Source: Herminiimonas sp.
GTDB taxonomy: Bacteria > Pseudomonadota > Gammaproteobacteria > Burkholderiales > Burkholderiaceae
Direction of reading: 5' to 3'
Assembly: GCF_030655415.1 (NCBI RefSeq)
Contig: NZ_JAURVN010000004.1
Span: forward strand, 544,311 to 608,310
DNA length: 64,000 bases
The notes beneath the pieces were generated by a model, which searched no databases, was not told where the DNA came from, and worked only from the letters and a program-made list of their open reading frames with translations. Shown piece after piece: positions 54,433 to 64,000 of the stretch; position 1 is the stretch's first letter; each line of letters opens with the position of its first letter. The translations under genes were made by a program, and so were the position numbers.

Positions 54433-55164
54433 ATGACAGTTCTGCTCGACCTCCATGTACGCAATAAAAGCTTTGCTGATCGCACCGTTCTGCAAGATGT
54501 CACGCTGCAAATTCAAGCTGGCGAAATCGTCAGTCTGGTTGGCAAATCAGGTTGTGGAAAAAGTACCCTGCTGCGCTTGATCGCCGGGCTTGATAGGCAA
54601 TTCAGCGGAGAGATATCTCTTAACGGGAAAAAGCTGGACGGCATTACACAAGACATCGGCCTGATTTTTCAGGAGCCGCGCTTGCTGCCGTGGCTTACCG
54701 TTGCAGAAAACGTAGGCTTCAACAGCAACGACAAAAATATCAACATCAGAGTGCGCATCGAGAATTTGCTGCATGAAGTCGGCTTGAGCGATGCCATTGA
54801 TTACCTGCCTAAAAATCTATCCGGCGGTATGGCGCAACGTGCAGCGATTGCGCGTGGCCTGTTCAATCAACCGCGTTTATTGTTGCTGGATGAACCGTTC
54901 TCGGCAGTCGATGCATTTACGCGTATGCGGCTGCAGGATCTACTCACGACGTTGGCGCGACAACATGATTTCGCCGTCTTGCTGGTCACGCATGACATTG
55001 ACGAAGCCGCGTACCTGAGCGATCGCGTATTGACCATGGGCGACGGCAACATCATCGATGAAACCGCCGTCACGCTAGCAAGACCGCGCAGTCGTCATGC
55101 ACCTGAACTAACGCAAGCACGCGACGACATCCTCAAAGTTCTGGAAGAAAACCACGTAGTTTAA
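54433..55164 (+). CDS. ssuB: ABC transporter ATP-binding protein, SsuB-like
   Basis: 243 residues: Walker A GKSGCGKSTLL (about residues 37-47), Q-loop LIFQEPRLLPW, signature LSGGMAQRAAIARG, Walker B LLLLDEPFSAVD and the H-loop VTHDIDEAAYL. RLLPWLTVAENV matches the SsuB/TauB group. The ATG 54433 is preceded by AAGGGAAAGC. It completes the importer with the permease just upstream and lies 70 bases before a second binding-protein gene. Confidence 0.9.
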   Translation: MTVLLDLHVRNKSFADRTVLQDVTLQIQAGEIVSLVGKSGCGKSTLLRLIAGLDRQFSGEISLNGKKLDGITQDIGLIFQEPRLLPWLTVAENVGFNSNDKNINIRVRIENLLHEVGLSDAIDYLPKNLSGGMAQRAAIARGLFNQPRLLLLDEPFSAVDAFTRMRLQDLLTTLARQHDFAVLLVTHDIDEAAYLSDRVLTMGDGNIIDETAVTLARPRSRHAPELTQARDDILKVLEENHVV

Positions 55165-55234
55165 ATATAAGCATTAGCCTCAAACATTTACATCGGCACG
55201 CACAAGCATGCTTTATCAACATCTGGAGAAACAC

Positions 55235-56191
55235 ATGAAAGTAGTAAGCAATTTTCGACGTAAAGTCATCGCCGCACTGACGCTGTTGCCACTCTTGGCG
55301 ATCGCGCCAGCGCATGCGCAAAAAGCACCTGACACCGTCCGTATCGGTTACCAAAAATCATCGACCCTGATCACCGTGTTGAAAACCCGCGCTACGCTGG
55401 AACAACGTCTGGGCGCATTGGGCGTCAAAGTTACATGGCACGAATTTGCCAGCGGCTTGCCATTGCTCGAAGCATTGAACGTCGGTGCAGTTGACGTCTC
55501 AGCCGACGTTGCCGATACGGTACCGGTCTTTGCCTTGGCAGCTGGTGCACAACTGACCTACATCGCACAAGAAGCGCCATCACCAAGTGCACAAGCAATT
55601 GTCGTGAAGGCCGATTCACCGATCAAAACGCTGGCTGATTTACGCGGCAAACGTATCGGCTTTGCCAAAGCGGCAGGCGCACATTATCTGTTGATCGCTG
55701 CGTTGGAAAAAGCCGGCCTGTCCTTGAAAGACATTCAACTCGCTTATTTGGCACCAGCCGATGGCCGTGCTGCATTCGAGCGTGGCGCGATTGATGCGTG
55801 GGTAATCTGGGATCCATTTTTGGCAGCAGTAGAACGTCAATCGCAAGTGCGCGTATTGAGCGATGGTCGTGGTCTGGCTGATTATCAACGCTACTACCTG
55901 GCATCGACACCATTTGCAAAAGCGCGTCCGGATGTCGTCAAAGTCATCGTCGATTCGCTGGTGGAAACTGGTAAATGGGTCAAGCAATCACCACGCGATG
56001 CAGCAACTTTGTTGGCACCGGTCTGGGGTCTGGATGTAGCAACCGTCGAACAAGCGAATGCGCGCCGCAGCTATGACGTGCGTGCAGTCTTGCCAGAACG
56101 TTTGGCTGAGCAACAAAAAATCGCTGATGCATTCCTGGCCGAAGGTTTGCTGCCGAAGAAAGTCAACGCCACTGCTGTACCTGTTTTTTAA
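55235..56191 (+). CDS. ssuA: Aliphatic sulfonate-binding protein (SsuA-like, second copy)
   Basis: 318 residues with a Sec signal peptide of about 27 residues ending AHA-QK. It matches SsuA: IGYQKSSTLITVLKTRATLEQRLGALGVKVTWHEFASGLPLLEALNVGAVDVSADVADTVPVFA, KGKRIGFAKAAGAHYLLIAALEKAGLSLKDI and DAWVIWDPFLAAVE. The start is ATG at 55235, eight bases after GGAG. It differs clearly from the first binding protein of the same importer, which suggests two ligands feeding one channel. Confidence 0.88.
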   Translation: MKVVSNFRRKVIAALTLLPLLAIAPAHAQKAPDTVRIGYQKSSTLITVLKTRATLEQRLGALGVKVTWHEFASGLPLLEALNVGAVDVSADVADTVPVFALAAGAQLTYIAQEAPSPSAQAIVVKADSPIKTLADLRGKRIGFAKAAGAHYLLIAALEKAGLSLKDIQLAYLAPADGRAAFERGAIDAWVIWDPFLAAVERQSQVRVLSDGRGLADYQRYYLASTPFAKARPDVVKVIVDSLVETGKWVKQSPRDAATLLAPVWGLDVATVEQANARRSYDVRAVLPERLAEQQKIADAFLAEGLLPKKVNATAVPVF

Positions 56192-56218
56192 ATTAATATT
56201 GCATTGGAATAAACGGCC

Positions 56219-57499
56219 ATGGGTCAATTACTCAAACTCGGCGAACTGCCACAGAACGCTACGACTGCTCCGACTTACACGCCAGCACATCTGGTGCAAC
56301 GTGATTTTGGTACGCTGAGCGAGGCGGTTGAGAACACTGCAGCGGCATTGGCGCTGACAGCAACCGAACGCGATCGTAGTGGTGGCACCGCATGGACTGA
56401 ACGACAAGCGCTGCGCGACAGCGGCTTGCTAAAACTGTCCGTGCCGGCAGCATTCGGCGGACCGGAAACCCCGTGGCCAACGATCTATAAAATCATTCGA
56501 CGCTTCGCTGAAGTTGATAGTTCGCTCGCACATCTATTCGGCTTTCAACATCTGCAAGTCGCAAGTGTTGTGTTGTTTGGTAACCCGGAACAGAAGTCGC
56601 TTTACCTCGGCAAAACGGTGAGCGAAAACTGGTTCTGGGGTAATGCAACCAATGGCCTCGATACACGCGCCACGCTCACATTGCGTGAAGGCGAAGGTAA
56701 CGATGACAGCGGCAGTGGCGGCTATTACGAACTGAATGGCATCAAGTCATTCTGCTCGGGTGCGACCGGCTCTGACATGATCAACATCACGGCGCCGCGT
56801 TCGGCTGATCCGGCGGATCGCGTGTTCCTGTCTATCCCAACTTCGCGCACCGGCGTCAAGGTATTGGACGATTGGGACAATCTAGGTCAGCGTCAAACCG
56901 ATAGCGGCTCTGTCACTTTCGATAAAGTCCGCGTAGAGAAAAATGAAGTGCTCGGCCCACCGGGAACATCCGGCACACCGCGTGCAACTTTACGTACCTT
57001 AGTATCGCAATTAATCCTGATCGAGATCTACATCGGCAACGCCCAAGGCGCATTGCTGAATGCGTGGAAATATACGCATGAGCAAGGTCGTCCTTGGTTC
57101 ACATCCGGACTGGATAGAGCCATTGATGATCCATTCACGCAGCAACATTACGGTGATCTGTGGATAGCATTGCGTGGTGCGATTGCCTTGGCAGAAGCTG
57201 CCGCCTTGCAATTGCAACGTGCTTGGGATAAAGGCGATGATTTGACTGCGGAAGAACGCGGTCAACTTGCCGTGACTATCTATGAAGCGAAAATTGCAGC
57301 AGCGCGTGCCGCACTCGATATCACATCAAAAATATTTGAAGTGATGGGTGCGCGTGCCACGGCAGCCAAATATGGCTTCGACCGCTTCTGGCGCAATGTA
57401 CGCGTGCACACCTTGCATGATTCTCTGGATTACAAATTGAAAGATATCGGTCAGTGGGTGTTGACTGGTGAAGTTCCTGTGCCTTCTATCTATTCGTAA
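56219..57499 (+). CDS. DszC/SfnB-like flavin monooxygenase (acyl-CoA dehydrogenase fold)
   Basis: 426 residues of the acyl-CoA dehydrogenase fold, in the group that includes DszC (thiophene sulfur monooxygenase) and SfnB (dimethylsulfone metabolism). Landmarks: FQHLQVASVVLFGNPEQKSLYLGKTVSENWFWGNA, YELNGIKSFCSGATGSDMI, LDDWDNLGQRQTDSGSVTFDKV, and AAKYGFDRFWRNVRVHTLHDSLDYKLKDIGQW in the C-terminal helical domain. The usual catalytic base of true dehydrogenases is not evident. These enzymes need reduced FMN from a reductase, and no SsuE-type reductase is adjacent. It directly follows the importer genes. Activity on a sulfur compound is inference. Confidence 0.82.
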   Translation: MGQLLKLGELPQNATTAPTYTPAHLVQRDFGTLSEAVENTAAALALTATERDRSGGTAWTERQALRDSGLLKLSVPAAFGGPETPWPTIYKIIRRFAEVDSSLAHLFGFQHLQVASVVLFGNPEQKSLYLGKTVSENWFWGNATNGLDTRATLTLREGEGNDDSGSGGYYELNGIKSFCSGATGSDMINITAPRSADPADRVFLSIPTSRTGVKVLDDWDNLGQRQTDSGSVTFDKVRVEKNEVLGPPGTSGTPRATLRTLVSQLILIEIYIGNAQGALLNAWKYTHEQGRPWFTSGLDRAIDDPFTQQHYGDLWIALRGAIALAEAAALQLQRAWDKGDDLTAEERGQLAVTIYEAKIAAARAALDITSKIFEVMGARATAAKYGFDRFWRNVRVHTLHDSLDYKLKDIGQWVLTGEVPVPSIYS

Positions 57500-57507
57500 G
57501 CACTACG

Positions 57508-58407
57508 TTAGTATTTTTGAATCACGCGTAATTCACTGAACCTTGCAACTGCATGGTCTATGAATGCGCGTGACTTCGGCGCCATCAGGCGCGCGCTTGG
57601 AAATACCAGGTGCACCGGCAAAATTGCCGTTTCCATTTTTGGAAAAATTCTCACTAAACTTCCATTCGCCAACTCATCAGCCACTTGATACGACAATAGT
57701 CGTGCAATGCCCCGCCCTGCTTTAGCCGCGAGCAACACAGCATCGATTTCATTGACCATCAAACGCGGCGTCAACGGCACCACCTGATCGCGGCCATCTA
57801 CTCTGAAGCGCCACTCCGACGTACTACCGAATCCCGAATTAAAAATCACATCGTGCGATGACAGGTCAGTCAGTGTGCGTGGCTTGCCGCGGCGCTTGAT
57901 GTAATCGGGACTCGCGACCAGAACGGATTGCACCTGGCCTACCCGGCGCGCAACCAGACTGGTATCAGCCAAAAGGCCAATGCGCACTGCAATGTCTATG
58001 CCCTCGTCAATCAAATCGATATTGCGATCATTGATCACCAGATCGACCCGCATTTCCGGATATAGATCGAGATAACTATTCACTATCGGTGCCACGTGAC
58101 GGCGGCCGAATACGACTGGCGCCGTCACCCGCAAAGTGCCCCGCATCGGTGCGGATGGATCTTCCTGCACTGCCTGTTCGTATTCACTCAACACTTGCCG
58201 CGCGTGTTGCAGCAATCGTGTACCCGCTTCGGTCGGCGCCATATGTCGCGTGGTTCTCTCCACAAGTCGCGTGCCTATGCGCTGTTCCAGCGAGCCGAGT
58301 AGGCGCGTAATCGCAGGTGCCGAACGACGCAGCTTGCGACTGGCTCCAATCAGGCTACCGGCATCCATAATCGCAATGAAGACTTCCAGTTCTTCCAGTC
58401 TATCCAT
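57508..58407 (-). CDS. LysR-family transcriptional regulator (divergent from GST)
   Basis: 299 residues: an N-terminal winged helix-turn-helix (MDRLEELEVFIAIMDAGSLIGASRKLRRSAPAITRLLGSLEQRIGTRLVERTTRHMAPTE) and a LysR substrate domain. It starts at ATG 58407 (MDRLEELEV) where GGGAG precedes the start; the longer frame upstream has no ribosome site. It is divergent from the glutathione transferase gene, sharing a spacer with a perfect dyad (58445-58470), so it probably controls that gene and perhaps the sulfur island. Confidence 0.88.
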   Translation of the reverse strand: MDRLEELEVFIAIMDAGSLIGASRKLRRSAPAITRLLGSLEQRIGTRLVERTTRHMAPTEAGTRLLQHARQVLSEYEQAVQEDPSAPMRGTLRVTAPVVFGRRHVAPIVNSYLDLYPEMRVDLVINDRNIDLIDEGIDIAVRIGLLADTSLVARRVGQVQSVLVASPDYIKRRGKPRTLTDLSSHDVIFNSGFGSTSEWRFRVDGRDQVVPLTPRLMVNEIDAVLLAAKAGRGIARLLSYQVADELANGSLVRIFPKMETAILPVHLVFPSARLMAPKSRAFIDHAVARFSELRVIQKY

Positions 58408-58444
58408 TAATGGCTCCCGCCTTATTCTTCCAATATATGAAATA

Positions 58445-58470
58445 GTAAATTGCAATTTTACGTAATTTAC
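58445..58470. promoter_or_regulatory. Dyad in the LysR-GST divergent spacer
   Basis: GTAAATT-N12-AATTTAC is a perfect 7-bp inverted repeat with a nested 12-bp palindrome AAATTGCAATTT (58447-58458). It is centred in the spacer between two divergent start codons and is the likely LysR binding site (T-N11-A patterns are present). Confidence 0.6.
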
Positions 58471-58523
58471 ACCATTTATCGGAATGACTAAGATGAAGTC
58501 TCAATCAAGCCAAGGACATCATC

Positions 58524-59147
58524 ATGACCACAATCAAACTTTACGGAGTTTCTTTATCAGGACATTGCCATCGCGTGGAAGTACTGCTGCGCATGCTGAA
58601 TATTCCACATGAATATATCGAAGCGCCTGTATCAGTGCGCGCCACTGATGAGTTCGGCAAGCTGAATCCCTTGCGGCAAATCCCGGTATTGGTCGATGGT
58701 GGTCTGGTTCTATCCGACAGCAATGCCATCATGGTTTATCTGGTCAAACGCTATGGCGCAAAAACATCATGGTTATCGGACGACGCGATTGAAGCTGCGC
58801 AGATACAGCGCTGGTTGTCGATTGCGGCGGGCGAAGTAAGGCATGGCCCGGCGAGCGCGCGCATGTCCGCCCTGTGGAATATGAAAGGAGAAATAGATCC
58901 GATACGTGCAAATGAAATCGCAGAGAAATTATTGATCATGATGGACACACATCTAGCCGGACGCGATTACCTTGCGACGAACAATCCCACCATCGCAGAT
59001 CTGGCTTGCTATTCCTACGTGGCGCACGCTCCTGAAGGTCGGATTTCTTTGGCGCCGTATCCTGAAGTTCGCAAATGGCTGGCACGCATCGAGGCCTTGC
59101 CCAACTTCCATCCTATGCCGCAGTCAGTGGTGCCGGTGGCAGCATGA
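58524..59147 (+). CDS. Glutathione S-transferase
   Basis: 207 residues. An N-terminal thioredoxin-like domain (IKLYGVSLSGHCHRVEVLLRMLNI; PLRQIPVLVDGGLVLSDSNAIMVYL) and a helical C-terminal domain (YLATNNPTIADLACYSYVAHAPE). The possible catalytic serine or tyrosine lies in YGVSLSGHCHRV. Its stop overlaps the next gene's start (ATGA). It lies in an organosulfur-scavenging island; a role in thiol-dependent desulfuration is inference. AAGGACATC precedes the ATG. Confidence 0.92.
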   Translation: MTTIKLYGVSLSGHCHRVEVLLRMLNIPHEYIEAPVSVRATDEFGKLNPLRQIPVLVDGGLVLSDSNAIMVYLVKRYGAKTSWLSDDAIEAAQIQRWLSIAAGEVRHGPASARMSALWNMKGEIDPIRANEIAEKLLIMMDTHLAGRDYLATNNPTIADLACYSYVAHAPEGRISLAPYPEVRKWLARIEALPNFHPMPQSVVPVAA

Positions 59148-60088
59148 GCTCATCTATGAATCCACCAGTCAACCCGCAGCCTTTCCATGACGGAGAACTG
59201 CGCGCACATATTGAAGCCGGGACCGGCACGCCCGGTTTTGCGATACGGGAAATGATGCCGGATCAGCATAGACAGTTTTTTTCCTCGCTGCGTTTTGTGA
59301 TGCTGGCGACTACCGACACTGACGGCTGGCCGGTTGCAACGATAGTGACCGGACCGCAAGGTTTTATCAGCAGCGATGATCCCCAAAGTTTAAGGATTGC
59401 TGCGACTGCACACTGGCAAGAATCATTCACGCCTTTGCTTGATAGCGACAAGGCCATCGGCATGCTCGGCATTGAGTTCAGTACCCGCAGGCGCAATCGT
59501 GTGAATGGCTATGTGACTGCATTCGATAAAGACGGTTTGCATGTGCATGTCGAACAATCATTTGGCAACTGCCCGAAGTACATACAGGCGCGCGAGGTCA
59601 GTAATGAAATGAATGATTGTCTGGAATCGCCCAGAGAATTCTTTACGGATCTGAATGACGCAGCTAAAAAAATCATCAACCATGCCGATACTTTTTTTGT
59701 GGCTACGGCTTCAGGCAATGAGGTGATGAACGGCAGCGGTGTCGACATCTCGCATCGCGGCGGCATGCCGGGATTTATCCGCATCGACGGCAATACGCTG
59801 ACGATTCCAGACTTCGTAGGTAATCGCTATTTCAATACACTAGGAAACATGCTGGTCGAACCGCGCGCAGCATTGCTGTTTATCGATTTCAATACTGGCG
59901 ATTTACTTCACCTGCAAGGCACCACAGAGGTGTTGTGGCAATCGGATGAAACCGGCAATCCTGTTGGAGCCGAACGACTATGGCGTTTTCACATCAAGTC
60001 AGCTTGGATAAAGTCGAATGCAATTCCCTTGCAATGGACTTTGAGAGAATTTGCACCGACTACGGAAAATACCGGCGTTTGGGCTTAA
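59144..60088 (+). CDS. Pyridoxamine 5'-phosphate oxidase-like split-barrel flavoprotein
   Basis: 314 residues with a split-barrel FMN-binding fold in the middle: HRQFFSSLRFVMLATTDTDGWPVATIVTGPQGF, then FVATAS and DISHRGGMPGFIRIDGNTLTIPDFVGNRYFNTLGNML, matching the PNPOx-like family that has two related halves. The ATG at 59144 overlaps the glutathione transferase stop, so they are translationally coupled; a second ATG at 59156 is possible. Such proteins bind flavin or haem; whether this one supplies reduced flavin to the monooxygenase at 56219 is speculation. katG lies 430 bases downstream. Confidence 0.85.
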   Translation: MSSSMNPPVNPQPFHDGELRAHIEAGTGTPGFAIREMMPDQHRQFFSSLRFVMLATTDTDGWPVATIVTGPQGFISSDDPQSLRIAATAHWQESFTPLLDSDKAIGMLGIEFSTRRRNRVNGYVTAFDKDGLHVHVEQSFGNCPKYIQAREVSNEMNDCLESPREFFTDLNDAAKKIINHADTFFVATASGNEVMNGSGVDISHRGGMPGFIRIDGNTLTIPDFVGNRYFNTLGNMLVEPRAALLFIDFNTGDLLHLQGTTEVLWQSDETGNPVGAERLWRFHIKSAWIKSNAIPLQWTLREFAPTTENTGVWA

Positions 60089-60413
60089 GAAATTTATATG
60101 GCATCGTAGGTTGGAAAATTGATGAGGCTACATGTGTGATCGCGCCGCTAAATCAAAGAACATGTGAGTCTGTACACAAGGACCTATAAAAAATGAGGGC
60201 ATCGTGTGGACATTGAACAATCCCAAAAGTCAGAAATATCTAGCCTTGTCCCTCACTATTTTTCATTCGATCTCATCCCGCCAAGGCTGTCAGTTCATCA
60301 TTCCAATAAGTGGACAAGCGTAACCAGCCTTCCAACACAAGTCATGAATCGCGCGTTAACGCCACTCTCACGCCATTTCCGTCAGTCTTAGTTTTTATCT
60401 CTGGCATCCATAA

Positions 60414-62783
<2,370 letters not shown>

Positions 62784-62809
62784 TTCGAGTAATACAACTG
62801 GAAATATCT

Positions 62810-62843
62810 AAAGCGGCGAATCTTTTGATTCGCCGCTTTTTTT
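62810..62843 (+). terminator. Terminator of katG
   Basis: AAAGCGGCGAATC-TTTT-GATTCGCCGCTTT, a perfect 13-bp stem followed by further T residues, 26 bases after the stop. Confidence 0.93.
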
Positions 62844-62935
62844 ATGGTGCTGGCGTAGCGTCAATATGGAAATGTCCGCTTACGGCAGGAAGCTGATTTT
62901 TTAATTTTGCTAGTTCGTAACTTGGATGAACGCAA

Positions 62936-63115
62936 TTACATACATCGACGTTCAAATGTTGAATTCGAAAAAGCCTCTTCCGCTGGATAAGAAATATATG
63001 TTTTAGATTTGCAAATAGAGCAAATAAAATACGCTCCATTCAAATCTTTCATGCATGTTGTATTGGCTTTTTGTACTACGCACATGCATTTCTGATTCTG
63101 GCATTGATATGACAT
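62936..63115 (-). CDS. Small Cys-rich protein, probable metal-binding
   Basis: 59 residues, too short for a usual gene call but with a strong ribosome site (TAGGAG, five bases before ATG 63115). Seven cysteines at 5, 10, 12, 21, 32, 35 and 58 include two short knuckles (C10-x-C12 and C32-x2-C35, in FICSICKSK), typical of zinc ribbons. It lies downstream of a receiver-only regulator on the same strand (63 bases apart) and runs toward the katG terminator. I recognise no named family. Confidence 0.65.
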   Translation of the reverse strand: MSYQCQNQKCMCVVQKANTTCMKDLNGAYFICSICKSKTYISYPAEEAFSNSTFERRCM

Positions 63116-63177
63116 GACTTCTCCTAATGAGCTCTCATCCCTGCGGCAAATGTCTTGGACATCCGCGAGATGTAAAA

Positions 63178-63621
63178 CTAAACAGTGACCTGGTCTGTCA
63201 ACGAATCAAATGACCAGTGACGACCTAAATTTGATTGATGGCTCGGATCGTCCGCCCAGCATTGAATTTGATGAAGTGCTTCTTCAATCTGCATCGACTT
63301 GTCGAAATAGGCATCGGCACCTAGTGCAGCGGTCACCGAACGATAATGATCCGGTTTGTTTGACAGCATTGCGACCAATGGGCAATTTTTAACTGAGGAT
63401 GGGGCAACCTCATTTTTCAACCGACGAAGAATGTTTATTCCATTGCCTTCGCGTAGGGAAATATCTAGCAGTACCAAATCAGGTGCCAGATCATGAATCA
63501 GGTTTAATGCCCCCTCTTCATTGTCCGCGTGACCGACAACATGTACATCGGTTAAATTTAAAAGCAAACCACATAGCTGCTCTCTTATTAGCGCTGAATC
63601 TTCAATCAGTACGATATTCAT
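63178..63621 (-). CDS. Receiver-only response regulator (second copy)
   Basis: 147 residues from ATG 63621 (MNIVLIEDSALIREQL). A single receiver with phospho-acceptor Asp in DLVLLDISLREGNGINILRRL, and AMLSN and FDKS at the expected Thr and Lys positions. It resembles the receiver at 41805-42284 more than NarL-type proteins do. The frame open to 63738 has no ribosome site. No kinase is nearby. It is followed by the Cys-rich small protein and bounded on the upstream side by the IS21-type left end. Confidence 0.85.
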   Translation of the reverse strand: MNIVLIEDSALIREQLCGLLLNLTDVHVVGHADNEEGALNLIHDLAPDLVLLDISLREGNGINILRRLKNEVAPSSVKNCPLVAMLSNKPDHYRSVTAALGADAYFDKSMQIEEALHQIQCWADDPSHQSNLGRHWSFDSLTDQVTV

Positions 63622-63827
63622 AAATTCTTTCAATTGAACCTGTGTACTCAAAGTAACACCTAGGTATAAATCGAAACGACTAAATGCTGCCATCATTAGT
63701 CTCAATACGATGTAGGACAAACCGCTGTCCATTTCCAAATTTGCTGAATAAGATGTTCCTAACTTTGAATAAACTGAACTCCTCTCATCTCATTTTTCAA
63801 CTCCGCATTATCAATGTCTAAATAGTC

Positions 63828-64000
63828 TGTTGATTTGCATCGAAAACTGACCCACTTAGCCGCATAATTTGCATCTAAAACTGACCCACGTTTAGAACAC
63901 AATCCTACTTACCAAAGTGAGTGGGAGATTGGAGTGATCGACGTGGCATTACTTGGAATTATTCGACGCTGGCACCTTCGTGACCAGGTCTCATTAAGGG
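63828..64000 (+). mobile_element. Left end of an IS21-family insertion sequence (continues beyond window)
   Basis: The end begins TGTTGATTTGCATCG at 63828. Two internal 22-base repeats differ at one position: 63834-63855 and 63868-63889 (TTTGCATC(G/T)AAAACTGACCC...). Multiple terminal repeats and a TG start are typical of IS21-like elements. The first transposase gene starts at 63934. The right end, target duplication and istB are outside the window. Confidence 0.85.
63934..64000 (+). CDS. istA: IstA-type transposase, first 22 codons (partial)
   Basis: From GTG 63934 the frame reads MIDVALLGIIRRWHLRDQVS..., which fits the conserved N-terminus of IS21-family IstA proteins (helix-turn-helix region). 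A GGGAG lies upstream at 63922. The rest is outside the window. The preceding repeats support an intact left end. Confidence 0.85.
   Translation, partial: MIDVALLGIIRRWHLRDQVSLR

Noticed and set aside
60206..60391. 61-codon ORF in the spacer before katG
   Set aside because: It lacks a ribosome site, shows no domain and lies in a spacer with irregular codon use.
62842..63039. 65-codon minus-strand ORF near katG
   Set aside because: It overlaps the katG terminator and another frame of the same stretch has a strong ribosome site and a cysteine pattern, making that one the better candidate.
63834..63889. CRISPR-like direct repeats at the right edge
   Set aside because: Only two copies with a 12-base gap, placed in an insertion-sequence end before an IstA start; they are IS21 terminal repeats.

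Overview
The window looks like a chromosomal segment of a betaproteobacterium of the Oxalobacteraceae (Herminiimonas/Janthinobacterium-like). This rests on gene content and order (lpxK-exbD-exbB next to a block holding xseA-sodB, sbp-cysT-cysW, tamA-tamB, NarL-type signalling) and on moderate GC; no marker gene was aligned. No rRNA, tRNA or CRISPR array was seen. One insertion sequence of the IS21 type begins at the right edge.

Layout. 1-1336 (minus): lpxK (partial), exbD, exbB. 1690-8364: a GAF-sigma54 activator divergent from an ABC importer (ATPase, permease, binding protein) and a double-length nitrilase-family protein; a textbook -24/-12 promoter (TGGCAC-N5-TTGC) lies before the importer. 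8424-13063: an orphan AAA+ ATPase, a RarD-type permease and a chemoreceptor. 13356-18837: xseA, sodB with a Fur-like site, and a sulfate importer sbp-cysT-cysW without cysA. 19218-22388: a small acidic protein followed by a striking three-way-junction inverted repeat, an SDR/LysR divergent pair and nhaR. 22592-29551: housekeeping and envelope genes (BI-1 protein, zinc-ribbon protein, beta-carbonic anhydrase, LpxR-like deacylase, YbaY-MliC fusion lipoprotein, methyltransferases, GIY-YIG protein, cytochrome c).

29710-39836: tamA-tamB behind a second perfect sigma54-type promoter, type II NADH dehydrogenase, a tiny ORF, then a CPA2 antiporter coupled to ybdK. 40011-44487: a signalling block (receiver-less sigma54 activator, NarL-type regulator, receiver-only protein, convergent membrane histidine kinase). 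44587-47827: small stress or membrane proteins (a 24-residue membrane peptide, YihY, CsbD, a periplasmic protein with three CX10C repeats, a GlsB/YeaQ protein). 47852-52275: fumC and a PAS-GAF-PAS-GGDEF-EAL protein.

52502-60088 is an organosulfur-scavenging island: two different SsuA/TauA-type binding proteins flanking one permease and one ATPase, a DszC/SfnB-like flavin monooxygenase, a LysR regulator, a glutathione S-transferase and a split-barrel flavoprotein. katG, an unrecognised Cys-rich small protein and a receiver-only regulator follow, then the IS21 left end.

Main themes: sigma54 control (two activators, two near-perfect promoters), sulfur acquisition (sulfate and organosulfur), envelope biogenesis (lpxK, lpxR, TamAB, ExbBD) and stress or redox functions (sodB, katG, ybdK, CsbD). 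The least-described items are the nitrilase with a degenerate second half in a sigma54-driven operon, sigma54-type control of tamAB, the three-way-junction element, and several small ORFs.
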